From Aquanectria penicillioides (Eukaryota; Ascomycota; Sordariomycetes; Hypocreales; Nectriaceae), in assembly GCA_003415625.1 (NCBI GenBank), contig PYIU01000011.1, forward strand, positions 1,129,001 through 1,193,000: a stretch of 64,000 bases of DNA, in the 5' to 3' direction. The notes beneath the pieces were generated by a model. The model worked only from the letters and a program-made list of their open reading frames with translations, was not told where the DNA came from and did not search any database. This document shows, piece by piece, positions 1 through 12,105 of the stretch. Position 1 is the stretch's first letter, and every line of letters begins with the position of its first letter. The position numbers and the translations under genes are program-made.

Positions 1-3000
1 AAAGTTATAACTTACTATTAATATTATTATAAAGTATATTAATCTAATAGCACTAAAGTTAATAGAGCCTAAAGTAAGCAATATAAATATATAGATCTAT
101 AAAGGCTTTAGTAGCCTTTATATTTATTTAAATTATAATTAAAGGTATATTAACTTAAATAATCTATTATACTTTCTTAAAGTATTTTTAACTTTTTTTT
201 CTTAAGGCATTAAAGGTCCTTACTATATTAAAAAGGCAGCTATATATTAAGTAGCTAATAATATAAAAAAAAAGATTAAAGATTAAAGTTAAGGCAATAG
301 TAATAGCAATAGTAATAGCAATAATAAAGGCAATAATAGTAAAGTTAATAATACTTAAGGCAATATAGCTATTATTACTATTACTATTAAGTATAAATAA
401 ATATAAATAAATAGTAGCTTTAGCTTTATTAATTTTTAAAATATAATGCTAAAGGTATAGGCTAAAGTAATAATTAAGCATTATAGTAATTAGTTTAAAA
501 GCTATTATACTTTTATTTTTTTTATCTTTAATATTTTAATATAGTTTTATAATTATAATATAAATATAGTAAATATAAAGCAATTTAATTTTCTTAAAGT
601 TAAGGCAATTATATAATTCTTAATATTTAAGTGCCTTATTTAAGCTAATATAAAGCTAAAAAGAAATAGTAAAACTAATAATAAAAAGATTAATAAGCTT
701 TTATATAGTTTATTTATTTATAAGTATTAGCAGTCTATATTTAAAGAGATATAGCTATATATATAAAAGGAATTGCAATTTAATATTATTTATAAAAATA
801 TACTAGTAATTTAGCTAATATTAAACTCTTTTAATATTATTAATGCTATTAAATTGCATTTAATTATATATAATAAGTATTATTTTAAAAAGGTAAAAAG
901 GGTTTTATTAAGTTTAAGTAGTAATAATTATAATAGAATTAAGCTTATAATCTTTAATTTAATAAGCTTAATGCTCTTTTTTTATTAAAAAGTTTCTTTA
1001 TTTTTTAAGCATTATATAAAGATTAATTAAAATTTAATCTTTAGCTATATTAAGCAATATTATAGTATTATAAAAATAAATAAATATAATGCATTATATA
1101 TCTATTCTTTACTATAATTATAAAGTAATTTTAGCTTAATTTCTTTAATTACTAAAAATCTTAAAATAAAAGATAATATTATTATAGTATTTTACTATAA
1201 AGTTATATAATATATAAATAGTATTTTTATTAAAGTATATAGCAATTTTAGCCTAAAAGATTAATTTAGTTTAAAGTTTTAATTAATAAATTAAATTAAT
1301 ATTAATATTTAATATAAATAAAATCTTAATAAAAATAAAGTATTTAATAACTTTAATTAAATATTTATAGCTAATAATATTAATTATTTAATAGTATTGC
1401 CTATTTAGCTCTTTACTATATTTAAGAAAGAGACTAATTTTATAGTATATAGAATATAGTACTATAAGTATACTTATTTATATTTAAAGTATTTGCTTTA
1501 TAAATTATTAATAAAGCAATATAAAGGAAAAAAGAAGTATTACTTTAAGGCATTATAGAACTTTATACTTAAGACTTTCTTTAATATTAATAGTATTTTA
1601 TAGCTAATATAATAATATCTATTTATTAATTAATAAAATAAAGTATTAGCAATTAGCCTATAATATAACTATAATATTTTATTTATTAATACTTAAATTT
1701 ATATATTAGCCCTTATATACTATTTAATAAACTATATAAATAAAGTAAAGAATCTACTATAAAAGCAGGCTATAGCTATAGTATAGCTCTTTTTATAGTT
1801 ATAGTTGCACTTTATTGCTAGTTCTATTTTAGCTTTAAGTTTAGCTTTTACTTTTATTTTTACTTTTTCTTCTTTTATTGCTACTATTATTACTATTATT
1901 ATTATTACTTTTATTTTTATTAATACTTAAGTTTTAAGCAATAAAACTATAGCTAAAGTAAATAAAAGCTATTAATTCTTACTTAAAGTTATAAATTATA
2001 TCTTTATAAAGTAGCCCCTTTTATATATTAAGATTATTATTAGTCTTTTATAGTATTTTAAAAAGTATATTAATATAAATAAGTAATTATTTATTAATAT
2101 AATAGCTTTATATTAAAAGTTATTTTAGCAATAGACTTATTTATATATAGCTAATAATATATTCATTATAAAAGTAAATATTTAATTTAAATTTAAGGCT
2201 ATTTTAATAGCTACTATAAATAAAAAGCTATTAGATCTTAATATATATTTATATTAAGGCTTTATACTTTAGAACTTATACCTTTATAATTACCTTACTA
2301 TTATTTATATTTAAAAGGGCTTTTTATTTAAATAAAAGTACTATATACTATTTAAGGCTAATTAAACCTTTAATATTAGCTAGATTTAAGTATTATACCT
2401 TTTTATAAAGCTTATTATACTTTATTTAAATAGCTATATAAATATAGACTTTAACTATAAGAATAAAAAGAAGGGCTACTTTTAAAGGTAAGTAAGCATT
2501 AATATTAAATAGGGCCTTACTATATATATAAATATAGAAAAAAGAAAGTTTAAATAAGTAATTTAAAAAGCTAATTTAAATAATTAATAGATAAGCCTAA
2601 AGCTTTAGTTTAGCACTTTAGGCTTTTTATTTTATAAAAGGATTTTTTAAGTAATAGCAATAAAAAGAATATTATAGCAATTTAATATAGGCATTAAATA
2701 GCCTTAAGTAAGTGCTTTTACTTTATTATAGATAATATTTAGGCATTAAAGAAATTAATAGAGAATATATAAAAGAATATAAAGCAATAGGCAGTATATA
2801 AAGGCAATAAATTTAATAGAGCTAATATTAATATTAATAAAAATAAAGCTAAAGTTAAGTTTAGCTATTAGTTTTCTATAATAGTATTAATTAATTAATA
2901 TTAGTTTAATTAATTAAATAGTATTATATAGCTTAAAAATACTTTAAGGGCTATAATAGGCTTTAATTAGCTTATAGCTAAATTGCCTAATATTTTAATA

Positions 3001-5035
3001 GCCCTTTAATAGCTAAATAAGTTTTAATTTAAAATAATAAAAGCTTTTATTAATAGTATAAAGATTAATAATGCCTTTTCTATAAAAGTAACTATTACTA
3101 AAAGTAATAGTTTAAATATTACTAATATAAAGCTATTTAATACTATTAAGCTATAAGCAATTAAGTCTATTTAATATAGTGCTTTTAAGAAGATTAAGTA
3201 ATAGATTTAAGGGATTAGCTTAAATATAAATGCTATTATAAAAATTGCCTTAAAATTAAATATAGCTATTATTAATATTTTAATTAAATTTAATAAAGAG
3301 CTATTAGCAATTAATTAAATAGATATAAAAGAAGCTATTTAAAGGCCTAATGCTAATATTGCATTTAGGCCTTTTATAATCTTTATATAAACTAGCTATA
3401 ATTTTATAGTAAGCTATATACTTAATAAATAATAATATATAGCCTTACTTTTTATATATTAATACTTTAATTGCTTTAAGCAATCTAAAGGCAAGCTTAA
3501 AAGTAAAGATAATATATAGCTATATATATTTTTAGGCAGTAAGGGCAATATAAATAAATTATAGATAATTAATGCACTTTTTATACTATTTAAAAGGAAA
3601 AATATTAGCTATAGGCTTTTACTAATAGTAATATTTAATATTATTACTATTTAAATTAATAGCATTATTATTTACTTAATCTATAGTATTAATAAAGTAA
3701 TAGCTAATATAAATAAAGTTAATTTTAATAGATTTAATATAAGCTTATATATTATAGATAGTAAAAAGCTAATGCATTAATGCAATAAATAGGCCTTTAT
3801 TATTAATAAAATTAATATACTTAAGTTTTTAACTTTTATTTAAGTTAATTACTGCCTTAAGTAGCTATAAAGCAATAAAGCTAACTTTAATAGTATATTA
3901 ATTATTTTCCTTTTTAATAACTTTTATTAATTTTATTTAATTTAAAATAGATCTATTATTCTTTTAGCCTTTTTAATTAAGTAATATATAAGCTAAAGCA
4001 AATAGTGCTATATTTAAAATAAAGCTTACTTACTATAATTAAAGTTTATAATTATTATTATACTTAATAAATAGGTTTGCTTAATAGGGAATATTAAGCT
4101 ATAAGCCCTATTATTATATATTTACTATAGTATTTAAAATTAAATAAATATTAACCTTTTAAACTAATAGTATTACTATAAGGGCTAGCCAGTCTTATAG
4201 AAAATAGATATTATAATAGTTATGCCTTTAAATTAAAACTATTAATGCTTTAACTTTAAGAAATACTTTATATTTAATAGAAACTATTAGTGCTTTATAT
4301 AGGTCTTTTTATTAAAGTATTTATAAAGGGATAATAGCCTTAAAAAGAAAAAGGCCTTATTTATAATAAAAATTAGCAATAATAATAATATCTTTATATT
4401 TATTATTTTTATTTTTATACTTAATATACTAATAATTATAATATAAAATACCTATTAAAGCCTTAAGGTAATTAATAAAGCTAGCTATAAGGCTATTAGC
4501 ACTATATTAAATAAAGTATACTTTAGCTATTATATCTTTAAGAGCCTTATTATACACTTTAGGCCTTTTATAGGGCTATTGCTTATTAATAAAATTATAG
4601 GCAGCTTTAAGTTTAAGTATATATCTTAAGGTATAGTCTTATTAATATCTATCTTTATAACTATACTATATATTAATAAAAAAGCTAAAAAATAGCTATA
4701 ATAGTAATATAATATTATCTATTATAAATTACTATATATATTAGTATTTACCTATATAAACTATAAGGTATAAAGTTGCAATTTAAATTGCATTAGCCTT
4801 AATTTATAAGGCATATAGATAGCAATAGTAAATAAATATAATGTTTTAAGTATATATAATCTATATAGCCTTTATATATAGCTATTGCAGTGCTATATGC
4901 TTAATAGCATTAGGCTTATCTTAAAGGTTTAGGATAAAGATATAATTAGCAATACTATCTTACTAAAGATAGTTATAGTAAAGGTAAGGCTAAAAGGGCT
5001 CTATAATATTACTATAAAAAGAGTATAAAAGCTTT
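1..5035 (+). pseudogene. Helitron Rep/Pif1-like helicase, RIP-killed (A1)
   Basis: Relic of the single large Helitron protein: a Rep nuclease/ligase region followed by a Pif1-type helicase, normally used for rolling-circle transposition. In frame 2, bases 1091-1114 read A-L-Y-I-Y-S-L-L, a candidate ruined HxH metal motif, and 1658-1696 reads LQYNYNILFINTQ, the conserved segment that follows Rep in fungal Helitrons. The helicase is in frame 1: Walker A at 3535-3558 (GSKGNINK, from a GGxGGTGK-type loop), Walker B at 3907-3930 (FLFNNFYQ, where FGDFYQ is usual), the late helicase motif FTYINYKVQ at 4747-4773 and YSLYIQL near 4867-4887. The helicase frame is constant over 1.2 kb. Stops are TAA/TAG at former Gln or Trp codons. 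It cannot make protein. A Ser/Asn repeat lies near 296-352. Confidence 0.85.
296..412 (+). repeat. AGCAAT/AGTAAT microsatellite with inverted partner
   Basis: Runs of AATAGTAATAGC units encode alternating Ser and Asn in the Helitron reading direction. They are followed about 60 bases later by TATTACTATTACTATTA, which can pair with them to form a long hairpin. The same arrangement is in copy A2 near 10430-10530. It is part of the N-terminal half of the Helitron protein relic and not a separate element. Confidence 0.5.
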
Positions 5036-5285
5036 TCTTTATTATTTAATTGTTTTATATATATATATATAATTTTATATATATATAATATATAATATAA
5101 TATAATGCTATTAATAAAAATACTATTAATAAGGTTTAAAAAGATATATACTATATTAATTGTTTTTTTTTATGCCTTTTATGCCTTTTTTATAGATCTA
5201 TAGATTTACAAAACCTAATATTATATAATGCTGCTATATAAAGTTATATAAAGGTTATATAATACAAACTAAAGTAAATTTTTTA

Positions 5286-5397
5286 ATTGGGCAGCAAAAT
5301 GAAGAAGGCCGGCCCAACCCTCTTACCCTTACCGCCACTACTGCTATATACTAACTAATAACTAAGCAAGCTTGCACTGCCCACTAAAGTATAAAGG

Positions 5398-5430
<33 letters not shown>

Positions 5431-5463
5431 ATTACTAGAAAAAAAACCTTTTATTCCTTAAGG
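5286..5463 (+). repeat. GC-richer Helitron 3' terminal segment, copy A1
   Basis: A non-coding tail of about 180 bp containing GGCCGGCCCAACC and AAGCAAGCTTGCA, matched by 28479-28648 in A2. A1 is much more mutated: A2 keeps CCGCCGCCGCCGCCG where A1 has CCGCCACTACTGC. The (AT)n run at 5398-5424 stands where A2 has a CA-rich run. This is the region where the Helitron 3' hairpin and terminator should lie; a CTRR end is not obvious. Confidence 0.75.
5398..5424. repeat. (TA)n tract derived from a CA repeat
   Basis: An AT dinucleotide run starting CATATAT and ending ATAC. The same position in the other Helitron copy (28593-28615) is a run of CACACATACAC units. The A1 tract is what RIP would make of it by changing each CpA to TpA. 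Confidence 0.85.
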
Positions 5464-5577
5464 CATATATAATTAATTATTTTTTATAGTTAAGCTATTA
5501 ATTTTAATATAGAGTAATAGCCTTACTAAATATAAGCATTAGACTCTATATTAGGGCAGCCTTAAGGAATAAGGGTT
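5445..5577. repeat. Inverted repeat joining the end of A1 and the probable start of A2
   Basis: AACCTTTTATTCCTTAAGG at 5445-5463 is the near reverse complement of CCTTAAGGAATAAGGGTT at 5560-5577, with a 96-bp spacer. The first arm is the 3' end of Helitron A1. The second arm is therefore the best candidate for the 5' end of Helitron A2. Short terminal inverted repeats of this kind are known from the Helentron branch, not from canonical Helitrons. The arm is short and AT-rich, so the boundary stays tentative. Confidence 0.5.
5465..5508. repeat. 44-bp sequence also present at 56973-57016
   Basis: Forty-four identical bases, beginning ATATATAATTAATTATTT, in the spacer between the two Helitron copies. 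The other copy follows a hairpin near 56.9 kb. After the match the first difference is A versus G, a RIP-type change. It may mark the element or host sequence into which A1 inserted. Confidence 0.7.
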
Positions 5578-8500
5578 AAGCGCAAAATAGAATAGAGGCA
5601 GAATATATAATAAAAAAAAGAAAGTATTATTAAGCATTAATTAAGAAAAAAGATTAAATTAATTAATTATATATATAGCTAAAAAAATTAAATACAATAA
5701 GGATTAATATTTAATATAATTTAAGTAATATATTTTAATTTAATAGTAGATTTATTTATCTTATAATGCCTTAGGTTTTTATTTAATAATAAAAAGTTTT
5801 ATTTTTATAGCTTAATATTATTATACTATTAGGTATATATTAGATTTACTTTATTTATATTTAGATTAGGCATTATAGAGAAGCTTTTAATTAATATTTT
5901 TATTATAGTAAAGTTTAATTACTTTAGCCTTTTAAAAAGGGTCTATTTTAATACTATTAATAATAATCTCTTTATAAATAAGGCTAGCAATAAAAATACT
6001 AAAGGTATTAATAGTAATTATAATGCTACTATTAGATTTATTAATATTATTAATAGAGCTATATTTACTATATTAATAAGGTTAATTAATATTATAGCTA
6101 TAGTTAGGACTAGTTTATTTAATCCTTTATTCTTTTATTTAAAAGGCAATAAAAACTTTACTATTATTTTAAAATAAATAGTAAAGACTTTCTTTAGTAT
6201 CTTTTCTATTATTATAGGGCTATTAATAGCACTTATAGTAAATATAGTAAATCTATTTAATAAGAATTAATTGCTTAATATAATAATAAAGATATAGTCT
6301 TTTTTATCTATTAATAGGTTTACTATAAGGTTATAGTTAAGTAATTTAATAACTTTATTAATGCAGTAATATATAGTGCTTAATTTAAAGTATATATCTT
6401 TTATCTTTATTATTAATTTATAGAGGTATTAATATAGATTAATAATAATTAAAAGAAGTATAAAGACTTAAAAAAGGTATTAATTAAGCCTTAATTCTTT
6501 TTTTAATAATTCTAGCTAAATATATAAGGCTAATTAAATAAAGCTATAGTATTTTAATTAAATATTAGAAAATTTATTATTAAGCTTCTTTTTTAGTAAA
6601 AGGTTTTAGCTTAAATTAATAATAAATTTAATAAAATTTATATTAAAGTTTATTATAAAGAAGTTAAATTAAAAGGTAGTTATTTTAGCTAAAATGCTAT
6701 ATTTTATATTATTATTAAGAACTTAAGGGAAGTATAAAGAGAAAAGGTATATAGTTAAATTAAAAGCTTTTAGACCTAAACTAATGCAATTTTATAGTTA
6801 TATATTTATTTAATTTTATTCTTAGCTTTATTAATATTTATAATTTTCTATTTTAGTTTATATAAATATACCCTACTATTTATATTTTACTATTACTTTA
6901 TTTAGTCTTCTTCCCTTATAGTTTAGCTATAAAGGTTTAAAATTAAGCTAAAAAAAGTTATTATTAAACTTCTTTCTTAATTATTAATAGCTTAAAGGCA
7001 TTTATAAAATGCAATTATAAGCTATAGTAAAAAGGTAATTTTAATAATATTAATAGTTTTATTACTTAATCCTTTAAATTAATAGTTTTATTTTTTAAAG
7101 TAAAAAGTAAGTATTTACTATATTTAGGCAATAAACTATATAAATATATTAAAGCTAAGGCCTTTAGTATAATTAAATAGGCCTTACTATTATAAAGAAT
7201 AAAAGGCTTTTAAAAAGATTATAGTATAATTAATAAAATTAAAGTTAATAGTACTTAAAGGAGTATATTTTGTATATTCTTTAGGGCTATTTAAAGTTAA
7301 TAAATGCATTAAGGCTTTATATATTAAAAGTAATATAATATATTTATAGCAGCCTTATATTAAATTATATAATTATATAATAGTATATTTTAAAGTAAAT
7401 ATCTCTTTTAAAGTAAAGAGTTAAAATAATAAATAGTTTTTAATAATTAATAATTTAATATTAAGTAAAGTATTCTATTTATATTTATAATATTTTATTT
7501 TATTAGTTTTTACTTATAATATATATAATATTAAGTATTTATATTTATAGTATATTTATAAAGCTTAAATTTAATTTAAAGTTAGGCTAAAGGCTATATT
7601 AATAGCTTTTATCTATTTATTTAAAAATACTTTATAATGCCTTATAGTATAGTAGTATAAGGCTTTTAAAGGTCCTTTTATTATAGTTAAATTATATCTT
7701 TTTATATATATAATTAGTATATAAAGCTATAAAAGTAAAGGTATATATTAATATTAAATAAATTATATATAAAAGCAATTATATATATTAGCATTTATTA
7801 TATTTATTTATATTGCTATATATAAAGTGTATTTATTAAGGATACTTTAAGTAGCTAGTAAATAAATAATTATTTTTATAGTATTAAGGTGCCTATATAT
7901 AGGGGCATTAGTTTTTAGTAGTTATATTTTAATTATAAGATTATTATTATTTTATTATATTTTATAATATCTTAAGGTTTTAATAAATTGCTTAAGGATT
8001 TAAAGTTGCTATTTATTATTAAAGAGTTATAGCAATAATACTATAATAGATTAATTAAAGATTTTAGCCTATAGATTAGCTTTATTAATATTAATAATAG
8101 CTAATAAATTACTAAAGCTTTATAGAAAGCAGTTTTATAAAAGGCTATTAATTAGCTAATTATAAATTTTAAGCTTTAAATATTATTTATAGCTATAAGT
8201 AGCTAATAGCTAAATATAAAGTAAGAAGAAGCTATTAATAGTTAAATAGATATAAATAAGGTTACTAGTAAAAATATAGTTTAGCCTTTATAGAGCTTAA
8301 ATTAAGCTAATTAATTTAGGCTATTTAATAGCAAAAATTAGAATAATGCATTTAGACTAAGTGTATATATTTAGCATTTAATTAATAATTATATATATAA
8401 ATTATATTAATTTTAATTAAATTAAAGCAATTATCTTTTATACTATTTTTAATTTAATCTATAAAGTAATATTATTAAGTAAGGGTTTATAGTTATTAAT

Positions 8501-9329
8501 ATCTTTAACCTTTTTTATAATAGGTCTTAAAATCACTTAAGTATTTAAATTATATATTTTATTTAGTATTATTAATACTATTAAAGCTATTAATATTACT
8601 AGTATTAAGTTTTAGTTTAGCTATATAATAGATGCCTTAATCTATATAATAATAGGTTTTAAATTAATTTAAGTACTTAAATTATATAGTTTTATTAAAT
8701 ATACTAAAAATGCTAAAAGTGCTAAAAATATTAGTAAAGGTACTAAAGGTACTAAAGCTAATATTGCATTAAGCTATATTATTTTTACTAAAGCTAAATA
8801 TACCTTTGCCTTATAAAAGTTCTATTATAGTAAAGTAAATATAAAGTAAAATAGTAGCTTATTATTTTATAGATATAGTATTAAGTATAGTATAGCTAAA
8901 GTATAAGCAATATTTATAGATTTAAGGTAAAGAGAGAAATATAAAGAATAAATATAGCTATACTTTTAGTTAATAAAAGTCTATTATTATAGAATAGTAT
9001 AAAAAGTTATATAAAGCAATTAGCTATTTAAAAGAATAGTTTATTAAGAAAAAAAGGCTTTTTAATAATTAAAAGTAATATAATATTATATTACTTAAGC
9101 AATAAATTGTAAATATAATCTCTTTTTATAGTGCTTATTATAATATAAATACTCTTTTTATTAAAATATATTTTTATACTATTAAAAATGCAATAAATAA
9201 AAGCTATAGTTAATTAAATAAAAAAATTCATTTAGCTTTTCTTTTAATAAAGTACTTAAAAGTATATAGTTATATAAAGATTGCTTTATCTTTAGTTATA
9301 ATATAAAGCTCTATATAAAGTATACTATT
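5578..9329. other. AT-rich stretch, no gene recognised
   Basis: About 3.7 kb between the probable Helitron 5' end and its first recognisable domain. The plus strand can be read through many TAA/TAG codons treated as former Gln, especially 7500-8350, which hints at a degraded plus-strand ORF, but no motif could be identified. It could be the Helitron 5' region with an accessory gene, or a different element. The only repeat seen is the pair at 8517-8690. Confidence 0.4.
8517..8690. repeat. Imperfect direct repeat, about 127-bp period
   Basis: TATAATAGGTCTTAAAATCA starting near 8517 recurs as AATAATAGGTTTTAAATTAA near 8645, and both continue with TTTAAGTAYTTAAATTATAT. The differences are partly C/T transitions. 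Two units only; it looks like a local duplication in a degraded coding stretch. Confidence 0.55.
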
Positions 9330-9967
9330 AAAATTAATAAAGGGAGGTTAAGCTATTATAATTATTTTTATAAATAGCTTTAATATAAGTATTTCTTTTT
9401 TAAGGTTTTTAATAGCTTAATATTAATAAAGAAAAAGCTTATTACTATTAATTCTTTATTTAGCTTTATTATATAGATTAATATTTTTAATAGGCTAAAA
9501 TAAAATGCCTATACCTATTATATATAGGGCTATATTTATATCTTTTTAAGCAATATATAAAATATAGTTATTAAGGTCTTGCCTTATTTTTTAGTAAAAA
9601 TACTTAAGGATATTTATATTTCTTAATATAAATTAAAGAAGCTAATGCCTTAAAATCTATTTAAGATAATATTAATATAGCAGTAGATAGTAAAAAGGGC
9701 TTTATAGTAGCTAATTCTTAATAACTTACTTTATTTTAAGATGTAAGTAAATTAGGCTAAATTAAATAGTTAAGAAAATATGCCTTATAGTATTTTAAGG
9801 CTTTTATATAAATATATAAAGTAATAAAAGCTATTAATATAAAAGAAGGTATAAATAGTATATATTATTCCCTTAATTAAATATAGCTTACTAAATAATT
9901 TTAGTCTTTATATTAATAATCTTATACTTATATTATAGGCCAAAAAGCAATATATTTTTTTAAGGCT

Positions 9968-10005
9968 AAATAGTAATAGTAATAGCAATAGTAATAGCAA
10001 TAAAA
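9968..10005 (+). repeat. AGTAAT/AGCAAT microsatellite (Ser-Asn)
   Basis: About six hexanucleotide units alternating AGTAAT and AGCAAT, encoding Ser-Asn repeats in the Helitron frame. It sits between the N-terminal domain and the Rep region. Confidence 0.6.
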
Positions 10006-11519
10006 TAATAAAGAAAGATAGCTTTAATAAATTAAGCTAAAACAATTTTAAGGCAATAGGGCTTAATGCTTATATTAATAAAATATTATCTTTTAATATA
10101 TTTTTATTAAATGCTATACCTAAAATTATAAATGCTAAAAAATTATAATTTACTATTAATATTATTATAAAGTGCATTAATTTAATAGCACTAAAGTTAA
10201 TAAAGCCTAAAGTAAGCAATATAAATATATAAATCTATAAGGGCTTTAATAGCCCTTATATTTATTTAAACTATAGTTAAAAGTATATTAACTTAAATAA
10301 TTTATTATACTTTTTTAAGGTATTTTTAATTCTTTTTCCTTAAGGCATTAAAGGTCTCTATTATATTAAAAAAGCAGCTATATATTAAATAGCTAATAAT
10401 ATAAAAGAAAAGATTAAAGATTAAAGCTAAAGTAATAATAATAGTAATAGTAATAGCAATAATAAAGGCAATAGTAATAAAATTAATAATACTTAAAGCA
10501 ATATAGCTATTATTATTATTACTATTAAATATAAATAAATATAAATAAATAGTAGCTTTAGCTTTATTAATTCCTAAAATATAATATTAAAGGTATAGGC
10601 TAAAGTAATAATTAAGCATTATAATAGCTAATTTAAAAGCTATTATACTTTTACCTTTTTTATCTTTAATATTTTAATATAGTTTTATAATTGCAATATA
10701 AATATAGTAAATATAAAGCAATTTAATTTTTTTAAAGTTAAAGTAATTATATAATCCTTAATATTTAAATGCCTTATTTAAATTAATATAAAGCTAAAAA
10801 GAAATAATAAAACTAATAATAAAAAGATTAATAAGCTTTTATATAATTTATCTATTTATAGATATTAATAGCCTATATTTAAAAAGATATAGCTATATAT
10901 ATAAAAGAAGCTATAATTTAATATTATTTATAAAGATATATTAGCAATTTAGCTAATATTAAACCCTTTTAATATTATTAATATTATTAAATTGCACTTA
11001 GCTATATATAATAAGTATTATTTTAAAAAAGTAAAAAGGGTTTTATTAAGTTTAGGTAGTAATAATTATAATAAAATTAAGCTTATAATCTTTAATTTAA
11101 TAAGCTTAATGCTTTTTTTCTATTAAAAAGTCTTTTTATTTTTTAAGCACTATATAAAAATTAATTAAGATTTAGTTTTTAGCTATATTAAGCAATATTA
11201 TAGCATTATAAAAATAAATAAATATAATATATTATATATTTATTCTTTATTATAATTATAAAATAATTTTAGCTTAATCTTTTTAATTATTAAAAATCCT
11301 AAAATAAAAGATAATATTACTATAGTATTTTACTATAGAATTATATAATATATAAATAATATTTTTATTAAAGTATATAGCAATTTTAGCCTAAAAGATT
11401 AATTTAATCTAAAGTTTTAATTAATAAATTAAATTAATATTAATATTTAATATAAATAAAATTTTAATAAAAATAAAGTATTTAATAACCTTAATTAAAT
11501 ATTTATAGCTAATAATATT

Positions 11520-12105
11520 TTATTTAATAATACTCTATAGGTCTTACAATAGGCAGTGCTTCTATACTATTTTCAATAGAGGAAAAACCATATATACAAG
11601 ATATTGAATAAAAACCCCTATATCCCTTACTTGCTAGCCCCTTATTTATCTCTATGGATTAGAATTGATTGGATACTAGTTGTGCCTCTTATAGTTCAGT
11701 ACATATTGACTACCTTCTTCTCCTGCTTCCGCTTGTAACAACTATGCTATCGATTGGCCCTATAGGAACAGCATGTTATCGTACTTAGGATTCACAGCTG
11801 GGGAAACTGCCGAGGATCTTGCGCTCCGGTCGCGGCCTAGGTTTATTTAAGAGCTGTGGGGCTAGGCTCTTATAGGCCCCGCCCAAACCTGTAGCCTTAC
11901 TGTTGTAGGTCGGGCTTGCCGGGATAACGCTCTGGATGCGGCCGAGTTTTTTGCTACTAGCCGTGGGCTAGGCTGCTTTTAAGTTCCCCTTGCCCTGCCC
12001 GGGTGGACCAATCCTAAGCAGGTAAAAAGAGGTGCCCTAGCGGGATTCGAACCCACTCCCTCTATTTTAAGGGCTTTTAGGCAGTAACCACTCCACCATA
12101 AGGGT
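11520..12105 (-). mobile_element. SINE-like insertion, not RIPped
   Basis: A 586-bp segment of balanced base composition interrupts the AT-rich Helitron. The empty site is visible in A1 at about 1366-1400. The insert is flanked by a 12-bp direct repeat GCTAATAATATT (11508-11519 and 12106-12117), as expected for target-primed retroposition. On the minus strand it begins with a tRNA-like head carrying Pol III A and B boxes, as tRNA-derived SINEs do. The left flank continues to resemble the target for about 15 more bases (TTATTTAATAATACT), so the true left edge may be near 11535. It encodes no protein. It inserted after RIP of the host Helitron, or is too short or too rare to be RIPped. Confidence 0.75.
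12022..12105 (-). ncRNA. tRNA-like head with A box, B box and T-run
   Basis: On the minus strand the A box is TGGTGGAGTGG (12088-12098), matching TRGYNNARNNGG. The B box is GTTCGAATC (12044-12052), matching GWTCRANNC, in a T-arm with a GTGGG/CCCGC stem. The 3' acceptor strand TAGGGCACC would need GGTGCCC at the 5' end, but the insert starts at ACCC right after the target duplication, so the first bases of the acceptor stem are missing. The anticodon region CCCTTAAAATAGAGGG has a possible TAA triplet (Leu) in a non-standard loop. A TCTTTTTA run follows directly (12022-12029) and could stop Pol III. Not a functional tRNA. Confidence 0.65.

Larger units (their letters stand above)
1..5463 (+). 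mobile_element. Helitron copy A1, left part outside the window
   Basis: Rolling-circle transposon recognised from its Rep/helicase pseudogene and from a second copy (A2), which aligns from about 10140 and is split into 10140-15079 and 27490-28648. Both copies share the whole coding part and a GC-richer 3' end that closes with a CCTTAAGG palindrome at 5456-5463. The left end lies outside the window, since base 1 corresponds to about 10140 in A2 and A2 continues upstream. A1 and A2 differ mostly by transitions expected from RIP. The 3' boundary is set by loss of similarity between the copies just after CCTTAAGG. Certain as a repeat; Helitron identity rests on the helicase and Rep-like motifs. 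Confidence 0.88.

Noticed and set aside
12022..12105. Functional tRNA gene
   Set aside because: A and B boxes are good, but the 5' acceptor strand is missing and replaced by target-site sequence, and the anticodon loop is irregular. It is a retroposed tRNA-like head.
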